14,208 nucleotides of DNA from Planctomycetales bacterium (lineage in GTDB: Bacteria; Planctomycetota; Planctomycetia; Pirellulales; Thermoguttaceae): contig SKOZ01000034.1 of the NCBI GenBank assembly GCA_007119795.1, positions 1 through 14,208 of the forward strand, given 5' to 3'. Both the position numbers and the translations under genes were made by a program. Shown one piece after another: positions 1 through 8,208 of this stretch; positions within the stretch are counted from its first letter, which is position 1, and every line of letters starts with the position of its first letter. A model generated the notes under the pieces. That model was not told the DNA's origin and did no database searches. It saw only the letters and a list, made by a program, of their open reading frames with translations.

Positions 1-10
1 ATCACAACTG

Positions 11-43
11 ATGATAAATTAACAGGCACGCTCCGATTGTCAA
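11..43 (-). promoter_or_regulatory. Possible leftward sigma-70 promoter for a gene beyond the left edge
   Basis: Read on the minus strand, a perfect -35 hexamer TTGACA occupies 38-43. Possible -10 elements are TAATTT at 16-21 (16-bp spacer, poor match) and TATCAT at 11-16 (good match, but a 21-bp spacer that is too long). The box would drive a minus-strand gene starting outside the window. The -35 is convincing by sequence, but the pairing with a -10 is not. Confidence 0.25.
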
Positions 44-213
44 GCAGGGAGGGACGAGAAATTGGTCGCGAAAAAATCACCGGGGTCGGATGGGCGCCTT
101 GTGGCAAATGGTTCGCCTTTGCCGGCGCCTCAGGCGGGCAATGCGTTTCCCCCCTGCATATCTAGTCGAGTCTGGTCGAGCACCGGCGTCTGGCCGTGAT
201 CGGCAAGAAACGG

Positions 214-244
214 AACAAGGCCCGGAGAGGTTCCGGGCCTTGTT
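214..244 (-). terminator. Strong intrinsic terminator hairpin
   Basis: A perfect 13-bp stem (AACAAGGCCCGGA at 214-226 with its complement at 232-244) encloses a 5-nt loop. On the minus strand the stem ends in TTGTT and is followed by CCGTTTCTTG, a moderate T-rich tail. It therefore most likely ends transcription of the lipoprotein gene, whose stop codon lies about 160 nt upstream. The A/T ends of the stem could also allow it to work for rightward transcription entering from the left. Confidence 0.75.
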
Positions 245-405
245 GCGTTAACCTGTTCTTACCAAGTCGTTTGCGTCAGGCGTGCCTTCACCATGGAACC
301 CACCAGGGGGGGGTCGATTGCCTGACGGCGACACTTTCGGGCGCCGCTGCCTAAGGGGAAAGAAGAAGCGTCTACCCTGGACGCAGGGCGTGCCGGGGCG
401 AGCCA

Positions 406-1146
406 CTACCGCCATGCCGAGTCGACCGCTTCGTCCGCGCCGGATCGGGTGGCGCCCGTTTCGCTGCGCGAAGCGGTGGCCGGGATGTCTTCCCCTCGCG
501 CGCCGCTGAATTCGTGGGACTGGGGGGGTGCCTCGCGAGGGGGGACCTCCAACTCTTCTTCCCGCATGCGCCGGACGACCTCCTCGGCCAACAGCTCCTG
601 CCTGCGGATCATCTCTTCGGGATCTTCGAAATTCAAGAGCAGGGGGGGCTCGCTGGGGAAGATGACCGCAGCCACGCCGGCGACACGCCACCCCTCCGAC
701 TGGCGCCGCAGCATCCAAACCATCTCGTGGGTCTGCCGTGCTCCATAGCCGTCCAGATCGGTCCAGCGCGTGGCGACGCGCGCCCCGTCATCGCCGAGCA
801 ACTCCGTTTCTCCGATCTCGAATTCGGCGGTGTCGCTCCCCGGCGGGGCCACCCCCAGGTCCATCTCGGCCACCTTACGCCGGGCCAGATCAGTGAGCAT
901 TGCCGCGGTTCGTTCGTCGTCGCCATCCCGGACCGCGTCGAGAAACACCGTCACCGCGCCCGAAGGCGTGCTCGTGGCTTCTCCGGCGGTTTGGTCGCTT
1001 GCACGGTTGGGGTCGGCCGGAACACCGCTGGCTGATCCGGCCCCCGATTCGGTCCGCTCGTTCGTCGAACCACCGCAGCCGGCCAGCACGAGCGTGGCGA
1101 TGGCCCCGAGCAGCAGCCAATGCGTTGTCCGATGATGAAACTTCAT
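406..1146 (-). CDS. Putative NTF2-like lipoprotein of unknown function
   Basis: This is a 246-residue secreted lipoprotein. A signal peptide with hydrophobic core at residues 10-22 ends in the lipobox L21-A22-G23-C24. Cys24 is followed by two glycines, which suggests sorting to the outer membrane. A Ser/Thr/Gly-rich linker (25-62) leads into a compact alpha+beta domain (63-165). That domain has a helical start resembling 'FLDAVRDGDDERTAAMLT' and a Trp-containing strand pattern (WTDLDG, EMVWMLRR, GWRVAG) typical of NTF2-like or DUF4878-like folds. A charged helix (172-200), rich in Glu and Arg, and a disordered tail follow. The ATG at 1146 is preceded by GGAG about 11 nt upstream, which is distant but usable. 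I recognise the pattern as a family recurrent in planctomycetes but know no function. The gene stands alone, with 336 bp before it and a terminator after it. It contains several G/C runs of six to seven bases. Confidence 0.8.
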   Translation of the reverse strand: MKFHHRTTHWLLLGAIATLVLAGCGGSTNERTESGAGSASGVPADPNRASDQTAGEATSTPSGAVTVFLDAVRDGDDERTAAMLTDLARRKVAEMDLGVAPPGSDTAEFEIGETELLGDDGARVATRWTDLDGYGARQTHEMVWMLRRQSEGWRVAGVAAVIFPSEPPLLLNFEDPEEMIRRQELLAEEVVRRMREEELEVPPREAPPQSHEFSGARGEDIPATASRSETGATRSGADEAVDSAWR

Positions 1147-1482
1147 GTTTCACACACTCCGTAAACAGGGGGAGATCGGTGGGGCTGGGGTGCCGGCTCT
1201 GCTTCCTTGTCGAGTGCTGGGACAGGACACCCCTGCGGGATGTGCCCATTCACGGTCGCAACGACCTGCAAGGCGGCCAGAGTCTCTCACGAACCGCCAT
1301 TTGGGTCAAGGCGAATAATGCGCCAATTAGAGGGGTATGGGCGGCCCCAGAACGGTCTAGCTCTTAGCTCAAAGGCGGACGCGGCACGGGGAACTCGCGG
1401 ATCTTCGAACCCGAGCAGCGTGCACCCGAGTTCCCGCCGTGCACAGGGCTTACAGGGCCCGCGCGCCAGGCGTGCTCGATTG
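1147..1482. other. Intergenic region between the GH123 gene and the lipoprotein gene
   Basis: No credible gene is seen in these 336 bases. The region must hold the 3' end signals of the GH123 gene and the promoter of the lipoprotein gene. No -35/-10 pair stands out; TTGACC on the minus strand at 1304-1309 lacks a good -10. The main structure is the long inverted repeat at 1384-1442. Confidence 0.55.
1384..1442. repeat. Long imperfect inverted repeat downstream of the GH123 gene
   Basis: The left arm GCACGGGGAACTCG (1384-1397) is complementary to the right arm at 1427-1442 apart from a 2-nt bulge, giving 14 base pairs around a 29-nt loop. The hexamer GTGCAC occurs in the loop (1420-1425) and again across the end of the right arm (1439-1444). 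The repeat lies 40 bases past the GH123 stop codon and could form a stem-loop at that transcript's 3' end. No T-run follows on the minus strand, so a classical intrinsic terminator is not shown. Confidence 0.5.
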
Positions 1483-4400
1483 TCAGGGCGTCCCCGACCG
1501 CAGCCGCTCGATGGCGGTGGCGACGCGGGCGCGGTGCTCGTGGATGGGCCGCGGGTCGTTGGTGAAAGTCGTCATATCCGCCGTGATCGATTCCGGCACC
1601 TCGAGCAGGCTCTCCAACCGAACCCGCTCCTCGGCCGAGAGCCGGTCGCGGTGCTGCTCGATGAGCCCGCGGAGCTTGTAGAGATACTCCCAGTCCTCGA
1701 TTCCTTCCCGGAGCATCTCCCAGCGGATGCTGCTCACCGGCGGAGCGATCACCGCTCCCTCGCCCGCGGCACCGGGGACGGCCGCGGCGAGCGGCGGATA
1801 AATGAAGCGGCCGTCGCCGTTGCCCCAGTGGCGGCGGACGCCGGGGGGCGTCGAGTAGCCGCTCACGTAGCCCATGGGGTCTTCGTAGGGGTTCTGTGGC
1901 TCGTCGGGGAAGGCGGCGCTGCTGGTCCAGTAGTTCGTCTGCCAGACGAGGACGCCGTCGATGTTCCGCTCCCAGGTCTGCCAGAGCCAGACGCGGAGCT
2001 CGGTGGCGGGATGATCGATAAAGAGCGTAGCATAGGGGGCCTTGGGCACCGTGCAGACGTACCACCAGAAGCGTTTTCCTTCGGCGCGCCGGGCCTCGGC
2101 GGCCTCGTGGTCGTACTGATGGGAGACGGGGCACCAGATGTCGACGAGGCCGAAGAGGTCTTCGACCGGCTTCTCGGTGAGCATCCGCCGCAAACCGGGG
2201 GCGTAGCGCTTCAGCCGCTCCATGCCCGCGGCTACGAAGGGATAGTCGCGGGGGGCAGGTTCGTCGAACCAGTAGATATAGGCCATATCCAACCAGCCCC
2301 GCTCCCGCAGGTGGGCCTCGAGCTGCTCGACCAGGCTGGCGAACATCGCCTGGTACTGCTCGGTCTCCTCGCCGAATTCGCCGATGCGGGGTTCGTAGCG
2401 GCTGTGGAAGGTCCCGCCACCCATCCCGGGGATGCGGAGACGGAAGCCGGTAAACCCGAACTGCTCGATCGCCCGTTCCATGGCGGAGTCGAAGGCGGAG
2501 AAGTCCACATCGGCCCGGGGCGGGTCGGCCTCGGGGCGGAAATGAACACGGATGGAATCCAGCGGCGTGGGGTCGTAGGGGCTGATGCGATTGCGGGCGA
2601 AGGCCTCGAAATAGAGATCGAGCACCCGGCGGCGGTCGGCCTCGTCGGTGAGCTGGTGGTAGCGAAAGACGTTCTGCGGCGAGAAGCCGAAGGCGGTCTC
2701 GATGTGATTCTGCTCGGGTAGAGCGAAGTCCCAGACGGTGAGCTCGATGGGCACTTCCGCAGCGAAGCCTTCGGCGGTGAGAGCCACCGTGCCGCGGTAG
2801 CTGCCGGCCGGGGCATCGGCAGGAACCTCGATAGCGATCCAAAGCGGCTGATTCTCGCCCGCGGCCACATCGATCGGCTCGTCGAGGGGAGGGAGGGCAT
2901 CGGGCCAATAGGCGCGGATGCCCGTCGCGTCGGTTGGGGAGTGGACGAAGTGGTAGTAGACGCGCAGGACCTCGATGCGATCGGCATCGATCACGGTCCC
3001 TTCCGGCCCCGTCAGCGGGCCGACCTCCGCGGAGAGCCCGCGGAGCCCCTCGGCCGAGCGAACGACGATCTGGGCGCCCTCGCGGTCGCGGCGGGCAGCG
3101 GCGAGGCGGACAGCCTCGCCGCGCTCCTTCGGCGGCGGCCGGTCGCGGGGGACCTTCCAGCCGGCCTCGCACCACCAGAGCGTCGCTGTTTCGCCCGGTT
3201 CGCCGAGCAGGTATCCGTAGTCGGCGCGGTGGAACTCGGCTACCGTCACCGGCAAAAGGGCCGCCAGGTCGGCTCGTGTTGCTCCCTCCCGCCGTAGCGC
3301 CACAGCGAACCAGTGTTCGCCGGGCGTCTCAGCCGGCAGCTCCACCGCCAGTGTCGCCGTCTCTCCGGGGTCGATGCGGGCGGAATCGCCGGCTGTCGGC
3401 GGACCTTCCGGCACTCGGGGAGCGTCGTCGCCGCCGGCAGCCCACGCCTCGACGTCGGCGGGGCGGACATCCAGCCGTGCGTCGGCGATATCGCTACCTG
3501 GGTTGCGGACCGCCATCGAGAGCTGCATCCTGCCGGGAGTCTCGGCCGGAACCCGTGTCATCCCCTCCACGGCCAGGCCGTCGCCGAGCGACTCGACCAT
3601 GGCGTAGAGCGTACTACCGACGGCCTCGGGGACCGCTCCGTCCAAGGCGCCCTCGAACTGCACGCGGTTGACTTGGAAGGTGGGTCTCTGGCCGGCAGCC
3701 GCCAGCCGCAAGAACAGCGTCTCGGCGGGCAGGAGCTCCGCGGGCACGGCGGCCCGGCCCGAACCGACGCCGTCGACCTGTTCCAGCACATGCCACGAGT
3801 CGCCGTCGCGGCTCACGGCCGCGATGCATCCGCCGCGGACGTGGTAGTTCACGTCCCACTCCACCGCGCCTTCGTCGAAGCGGCCTGCCGGGGCATCGAA
3901 GCGATAGATGACTTCGGACCCCGCGCCGAAGACCCAGCGGTCGCTGTTGAACCCCGCCGTTGCCCGCACGAGGGTGCGGTGGTCGTTGGACCCGTCATGT
4001 TCGAAGGAGCCGTCGAAGCGGTACTGTCCCTGCCGGATCGACTCCCCCTCGCCCAGCACCAGGCCAGCGGTAGCCGTATGGACGGGGATCACCGGGGTAA
4101 GGCGTACGGCGTCGAACTGCAAACTGCCGGTGGTGTGCCACTGGCCGACGCGGACCTGTCCCCTTTCCATGCCGTCCGGCACGCGAAATGCGTGGCCAAA
4201 CCACTGCCACTGGCTGGAGACTCCGGGATAATCGCGGTTGGCGAAGGCGGGCCCGGCGATCATCGAGCCCGCCCCGCTGGGGCGGCGCGCCCGCACGGCG
4301 AAGTGGTACCTTCCGCGGGGAGTGAAGGGGTGACTGTCGAGGAACCAGGCGTTGCTGTCCTCGCCGCCGCCGGTAACCTCGAGCGCGGCGCCATCGACCC

Positions 4401-4590
4401 AACGCCCTTCGCCGCCGGAGAGCCGCCACGCGTGCGGGGCGGCGTCGCCGGCGGTGAAATCGGCGTTGGGCAGGGGCGCGGGCGGCGGGATGACTCCCGT
4501 ATCGCCATGGACTGTCCCGGCGAACGTCGCCATAAGGAGGGCGAGAGCGATCATTCCGAGCGGTCTTGCCGCGGTCGGGGAGGGCGTCAT
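1483..4590 (-). CDS. Secreted multidomain GH123/DUF4091 glycoside hydrolase
   Basis: This 1035-residue exported protein probably hydrolyses a glycan with N-acetylhexosamine residues, since characterised GH123 enzymes are beta-N-acetylgalactosaminidases. A signal peptide covers residues 1-29 (hydrophobic core 11-24, likely cut after VHG). A carbohydrate-binding-like jelly roll follows at about 35-168, a second beta-sandwich at about 175-315, and an Ig-like domain at about 350-452. The GH123 N-terminal domain spans about 470-620 and the DUF4091/GH123 catalytic barrel about 625-980. The catalytic Asp-Glu pair of the family is visible as D776-E777 in YIYWFDEP. The family's C-terminal hallmark REGIEDWEYLYKLR is at 961-974. 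Start choice: an upstream in-frame ATG at 4749 would run into the end of cusA. The ATG at 4590 has a signal peptide directly after it and GGAGAA 5 nt before it. The substrate is not deducible. It lies 110 bp downstream of cusA, probably as a separate unit. Confidence 0.85.
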   Translation of the reverse strand: MTPSPTAARPLGMIALALLMATFAGTVHGDTGVIPPPAPLPNADFTAGDAAPHAWRLSGGEGRWVDGAALEVTGGGEDSNAWFLDSHPFTPRGRYHFAVRARRPSGAGSMIAGPAFANRDYPGVSSQWQWFGHAFRVPDGMERGQVRVGQWHTTGSLQFDAVRLTPVIPVHTATAGLVLGEGESIRQGQYRFDGSFEHDGSNDHRTLVRATAGFNSDRWVFGAGSEVIYRFDAPAGRFDEGAVEWDVNYHVRGGCIAAVSRDGDSWHVLEQVDGVGSGRAAVPAELLPAETLFLRLAAAGQRPTFQVNRVQFEGALDGAVPEAVGSTLYAMVESLGDGLAVEGMTRVPAETPGRMQLSMAVRNPGSDIADARLDVRPADVEAWAAGGDDAPRVPEGPPTAGDSARIDPGETATLAVELPAETPGEHWFAVALRREGATRADLAALLPVTVAEFHRADYGYLLGEPGETATLWWCEAGWKVPRDRPPPKERGEAVRLAAARRDREGAQIVVRSAEGLRGLSAEVGPLTGPEGTVIDADRIEVLRVYYHFVHSPTDATGIRAYWPDALPPLDEPIDVAAGENQPLWIAIEVPADAPAGSYRGTVALTAEGFAAEVPIELTVWDFALPEQNHIETAFGFSPQNVFRYHQLTDEADRRRVLDLYFEAFARNRISPYDPTPLDSIRVHFRPEADPPRADVDFSAFDSAMERAIEQFGFTGFRLRIPGMGGGTFHSRYEPRIGEFGEETEQYQAMFASLVEQLEAHLRERGWLDMAYIYWFDEPAPRDYPFVAAGMERLKRYAPGLRRMLTEKPVEDLFGLVDIWCPVSHQYDHEAAEARRAEGKRFWWYVCTVPKAPYATLFIDHPATELRVWLWQTWERNIDGVLVWQTNYWTSSAAFPDEPQNPYEDPMGYVSGYSTPPGVRRHWGNGDGRFIYPPLAAAVPGAAGEGAVIAPPVSSIRWEMLREGIEDWEYLYKLRGLIEQHRDRLSAEERVRLESLLEVPESITADMTTFTNDPRPIHEHRARVATAIERLRSGTP

Positions 4591-4595
4591 GGTGA

Positions 4596-4601
4596 TTCTC
4601 C
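4596..4601 (-). promoter_or_regulatory. Ribosome binding site of the GH123 gene
   Basis: GGAGAA on the minus strand lies 5 nt before the ATG at 4590. It decides this start over the in-frame ATG at 4749, which would remove the signal peptide from the N-terminus. Confidence 0.7.
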
Positions 4602-4648
4602 GCTGGTGGGTGCAGGATAGCGTGCGTCGGGGCGCAGGGGCAGCCCCG

Positions 4649-4677
4649 ATTGTATCCCGCCCGGCGGTGCACATCAC
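4649..4677 (-). promoter_or_regulatory. Possible promoter of the GH123 gene
   Basis: On the minus strand TACAAT (4649-4654) matches five of six -10 consensus bases and lies about 60 nt before the start codon. A 17-bp spacer places GTGATG at -35, a weak match (three of six). The position, in the 110-bp gap after cusA, fits an independent transcription start. The weak -35 leaves this tentative. Confidence 0.25.
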
Positions 4678-4700
4678 GAGCGCGGGGGAAGTCGTGGCGT

Positions 4701-7700
4701 TCAGGCCGGCTGCGCGACCGGCTCGGGCAGTTCTTCGACGGCTTCCCAATCGGGATCATCGAGCCCGCCTTCCATCTTGAGCTCCTTGTAGCCGCAATAG
4801 AGGACCGGCACCACAAAGAGGGTGATCAGCCCGAAGCACATCCCGCCAAAGACGGGAAGGGCCATCGCCCGCGCCACGTCGGCACCGCGGCCCGTAGCCA
4901 GGAGCACGGGGAGCAGGGCCACGAGCGTTGTGAAGGTGGTCATCAGGCAGGGGCGCACCCGTTTCAAGCCGGCCGCCACCGTGGCGTCGCGGATATCCCC
5001 CACGGACGCCAAGCGGCGGCGTTTGAAGATGGAATCGAGATACGTGGCCATCACCACGCCGTCGTCCACGGCGATTCCGAACAGCGCGATGAAGCCCACC
5101 CAGATGGCCGTGTTCATCTCGGCGCCGGCCAGGGCCAGCACGATCATACCGCCCGCGAATGCCGTGGGGATCTCCGTGAAGACCACCATCGAGATGGGCA
5201 GGTTGCGGAACTGCAGATAGATGAGCGAGAGGTTGATGAGGATCACCAGCGGCACCAGCCACATGAGCCGCCGGTTGGCCTCGACCTGGTTCTCGAAGGA
5301 TCCCACCGCCCGGAGCTCGAAGTTGCCGTCCGGGAAGGCGAGCTCACCGCTGGCCCGCGCGGCGCGGAGCGAGTCCATCACCGCGGCGACCGTCTCCAGG
5401 TCGCCGGCGGCGCCCGAGGGGGCGAAGATCACGTGGGCGACGAGGCGGGCGTCTTCGCTGCGGATCATGCCCGGCCCCCACGTCGTGCTCAGATGCGCCA
5501 GGCGCTCCAGGGGCACGACGTCGCCGGTGGGCGCAACCACGGGGACGTTCCTCAGCTCTTCGATCTGTTCCCGCACGTTCCGCTGGTAGCGGACCTGGAT
5601 GGGATAGCGCTCCCGCCCTTCGACCGTGGTGGTTACATCCACCCCGCCTAACCCGGCGGAGACGATTTCGTTGACCATCATCGTGGTCATGCCGTAGCGG
5701 GCGGCCTCCTCGCGGTCGACCTCGAATTCGAGGTAGGGCTTGCCGAGGACGATGTCGGGGCTGACCGTGGCGGGGTTGACGTGGTGGTGGTCGCGGAGGT
5801 GATCGTTGACCGCCCACGCCGCTTCGGCGAGCCCTTCGAGACTGTCGCCGTAGATCCGCACGGCCATCGAAGCGCGGATGCCCGCCTGCAGCATCACCAC
5901 CCGCCCCTCGATCGGCTGCAAGGGGGATGCCATGGGGATGCCGGGGAGGGTGGCCACGGCGTTGATCTCGTCCCAGATCTTCCGCTCCGTCATCCCCGGG
6001 CGCCACTGGTCGCGGGGCTCGAGCATCACGTAGGTCTCGATCATCGCCACCGGCGCCGGGTCGAGGGCCGACTCGATGCGGCCGATCTTGCCCAGGGCGT
6101 TGGCGACCTCGGGAATCTCCTTGATGAGCGCCCCTTGCGTCTGCAGGATCTCCATGCACTGAGAGAAGCTGGCCGCCGGGTAGAGGCTGGGCATGTAGAA
6201 CCAGCTTCCTTCGTCCAGGGCGATCCAGTCGTCGGAGACCAGGCCGGTGAAGATGTGCTTTGCGCGGACGTACCCCGGCACCTCGTTGAGGTCGGCGCCG
6301 AGTGCACTGGCCACCCGCTCGACCGGCCGCAGCACGGTAGGCAGCCCGAACCACGCGCCGAGCCCCAAGAGGACGACAAAGGCATAGAGGACCATGAAGC
6401 CCCTCTTGTGCGCCAACAGGAACCGCAGTGTAGGTTCGTAGACCCACACGATCGCCCGGGTGAGTGGATTGTGCTCGATGGGCTTGATTTTCTCCCGCGT
6501 GATCGCATAGCCGGCGGCCGCGCCCACCGCGGCGAGAATGGCGGTGGCCCAGGGGAGGCTCAGCGCCGTCCAGTGTTCGATGCGCTCGCCCCAGACGAAG
6601 TAGCTCAAGGCGGCCACCAGGCCGCCCACGGAGATCGCTCCCCCCAGCCCTGCCAGCCGCGGCCAGCGGACGGTGACCAGCAGCATGCGGCACAGCAGCG
6701 GCACGAGCACCACGGCCAGGATGAGGCTGGCCACCATGGCGAAGGTCTTGGTCCAGGCCAGGGGGGCGAAGAGCTTGTAGTCCCGCCCGGTGAGGAAGAA
6801 GACGGGGAGGAAGCTGATCACCGTGGTGCTCACCGCCGTGATGACGGCCGGAATGACCTCGCCGGCCCCCTCGCGGATCACCGCCAGCCGCCGCCGCGCC
6901 CCTCCCGGCGCCCCGCGCGCCTCCCACTGGGACAGGTGCCGGTAGGTATTCTCCGAGACGATGATCCCCATGTCGACCATGGTGCCGATGGCGATGGCAA
7001 TGCCGGCCAGCGACATGATGTTTGCGTCGACGCCGAAGACGTTCATGGCGATGAAGGCCATGAGCACGGCGATCGGCAGCGTGACGGCCACCACCAGGCT
7101 GGCCCGCACGTGCAGCAGGAATAAGACCACCACCACGATGGTGATCAACACCTGCTGGCCCAGGGCATCGGTGAGCGTGGTCACGGTTTCGTCGATCAAT
7201 TGCGAGCGGTCGTAGATGCCGTGGATCTTGATGCCGTCCAGGTCCCCTTCCAGCGCTCGAATCCGCTCCTCCACGCGCTCGATGACGACCCGGGGATTCT
7301 CGCGATAGCGCATCACCACCACGCCGCCGACCGCTTCCGTACCGTTCAGGTCCAGCGCCCCCAACCGGAAGGCGGGGCCGGTCTGGACCTGGGCCACGTC
7401 GCGGATCCGCACAGGGACGCCCTCGCGGCTGGTGATCACGGTGTTTTCGATCTCTTCAATCGTTTCCTGCGGCGTCTTGCCGGAGCCGATGAAGCCGCGC
7501 CCGCGGACGATGAATTCCATCCCGCCCGTCTCCACCGTCTTGGCACCCACGTCGATGTTCGACTCCCGCACGGCGCCGATCACCGTGCGCAGGGGGATGT
7601 CGTGGTAGCGGAGCTGGTCGGGATCGACTTCGATCTGATACTGCCGCACGTAGCCGCCGATGGAGGCCACCTCGGCAACCCCCTCCACGGACTGCAGCGC

Positions 7701-8195
7701 GTACTTGATGAAGAAGTCCTGCCGCGACCGCAATTCGGCCAGGTCCATGCCGGGGGGCGGCTCCAGCACATAGTAGTAGATCTGCCCCAGCGCCGTGGCA
7801 TCGGGCGCGAGCGTCGGTGTCACTTCCTCGGGCAGCGTGCCGGAGACGGTGGTGAGCTGCTCGGCCACGCGGGAGCGGGCCCAGTAGAAATCCACTCCGT
7901 CGTCGAAGGTCACCTGCACGAAGCTGAAGCCGAACATGCTGGTGCCGCGGACACTTCTGGCACCCGGCACCGCCTGCAGGGCGACGCTCAGCGGGTAGGT
8001 GATCTGATCCTCGATGTCCTTGGGCGAACGGCCGGGCCAGTCACCGAGCACGATCACCTGGTTTTCGCCCACGTTGGGGATTGCGTCCAAGGGGACCTGC
8101 CGGGTGCTGTGCCATCCGTAGAAGACCGCACCGATCGCCAGCGCCAGCACCACGAGGCGTTCGCGGAGGCAGAAATCGAGCAGCTTATAGATCAT
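4701..8195 (-). CDS. cusA: Heavy-metal efflux RND pump, CusA-type (Cu(I)/Ag(I))
   Basis: This 1164-residue inner membrane proton antiporter exports Cu(I)/Ag(I) as the trimeric pump of a Cus-type tripartite complex. The N-terminus (MIYKLLDFCLRERLVV) and the motif PLDAIPNVGENQVIV (35-49) are typical of the HME-RND family. The three methionines of the E. coli CusA metal site (M573, M623, M672) have counterparts at M668 (FYMPS), M718 (VAMIET) and M768 (VVMLQAG), with almost identical spacing. This supports monovalent copper or silver rather than zinc or cobalt. The TM4 proton-relay aspartate is D408 (GTMVDMG); D1044-D1045 lie where CusA has E939, and the K984 position is Cys1083. It is about 115 residues longer than E. 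coli CusA. Most of the excess lies between TM6 and the second porter half, including two extra hydrophobic stretches (about 514-535 and 547-565). The gene is 99 bp downstream of the adaptor gene, probably in the same operon. Its ribosome binding site is weak. Confidence 0.93.
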   Translation of the reverse strand: MIYKLLDFCLRERLVVLALAIGAVFYGWHSTRQVPLDAIPNVGENQVIVLGDWPGRSPKDIEDQITYPLSVALQAVPGARSVRGTSMFGFSFVQVTFDDGVDFYWARSRVAEQLTTVSGTLPEEVTPTLAPDATALGQIYYYVLEPPPGMDLAELRSRQDFFIKYALQSVEGVAEVASIGGYVRQYQIEVDPDQLRYHDIPLRTVIGAVRESNIDVGAKTVETGGMEFIVRGRGFIGSGKTPQETIEEIENTVITSREGVPVRIRDVAQVQTGPAFRLGALDLNGTEAVGGVVVMRYRENPRVVIERVEERIRALEGDLDGIKIHGIYDRSQLIDETVTTLTDALGQQVLITIVVVVLFLLHVRASLVVAVTLPIAVLMAFIAMNVFGVDANIMSLAGIAIAIGTMVDMGIIVSENTYRHLSQWEARGAPGGARRRLAVIREGAGEVIPAVITAVSTTVISFLPVFFLTGRDYKLFAPLAWTKTFAMVASLILAVVLVPLLCRMLLVTVRWPRLAGLGGAISVGGLVAALSYFVWGERIEHWTALSLPWATAILAAVGAAAGYAITREKIKPIEHNPLTRAIVWVYEPTLRFLLAHKRGFMVLYAFVVLLGLGAWFGLPTVLRPVERVASALGADLNEVPGYVRAKHIFTGLVSDDWIALDEGSWFYMPSLYPAASFSQCMEILQTQGALIKEIPEVANALGKIGRIESALDPAPVAMIETYVMLEPRDQWRPGMTERKIWDEINAVATLPGIPMASPLQPIEGRVVMLQAGIRASMAVRIYGDSLEGLAEAAWAVNDHLRDHHHVNPATVSPDIVLGKPYLEFEVDREEAARYGMTTMMVNEIVSAGLGGVDVTTTVEGRERYPIQVRYQRNVREQIEELRNVPVVAPTGDVVPLERLAHLSTTWGPGMIRSEDARLVAHVIFAPSGAAGDLETVAAVMDSLRAARASGELAFPDGNFELRAVGSFENQVEANRRLMWLVPLVILINLSLIYLQFRNLPISMVVFTEIPTAFAGGMIVLALAGAEMNTAIWVGFIALFGIAVDDGVVMATYLDSIFKRRRLASVGDIRDATVAAGLKRVRPCLMTTFTTLVALLPVLLATGRGADVARAMALPVFGGMCFGLITLFVVPVLYCGYKELKMEGGLDDPDWEAVEELPEPVAQPA

Positions 8196-8208
8196 GACCG
8201 GCTTTCTT

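Larger units (their letters stand above)
1..405. other. Intergenic region left of the lipoprotein gene
   Basis: I see no convincing gene here. Short open frames exist on both strands, but none has a start with a ribosome binding site or a recognisable product. The region holds a possible leftward promoter at 11-43 and a strong hairpin at 214-244. It also has a perfect 8-bp inverted repeat (CGTCAGGC at 274-281, GCCTGACG at 320-327) and a small CCCTG/CAGGG hairpin at 375-388, just past the lipoprotein stop codon. A run of eight G lies at 306-313. The gene to the left is outside the window. Confidence 0.6.

Noticed and set aside
1207..2721. 504-residue open frame on the plus strand opposite the GH123 gene
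   Set aside because: It is antisense to a well-supported GH123 coding region, has no recognisable motif, and its composition (rich in Gly, Val, Asp, His) is that of an antisense frame in GC-rich DNA.
1364..3175. 603-residue open frame on the minus strand in another frame of the GH123 gene
   Set aside because: It is extremely Arg/Pro-rich and has no domain pattern, while the overlapping GH123 frame carries the catalytic and hallmark motifs.
3313..4620. 435-residue open frame on the plus strand opposite the N-terminal half of the GH123 gene
   Set aside because: Antisense shadow with no ribosome binding site or recognisable motif.
4591..4749. Upstream extension of the GH123 gene to the ATG at 4749
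   Set aside because: It would overlap the end of cusA and bury the signal peptide; the ATG at 4590 has GGAGAA 5 nt upstream.
5344..6927. 527-residue open frame on the minus strand overlapping cusA
   Set aside because: Arg/Gly/Ala-rich alternative frame of cusA; the cusA frame contains all the RND motifs.
5781..7124. 447-residue open frame on the plus strand opposite cusA
   Set aside because: Antisense shadow, His/Asp/Gly-rich without domain features.
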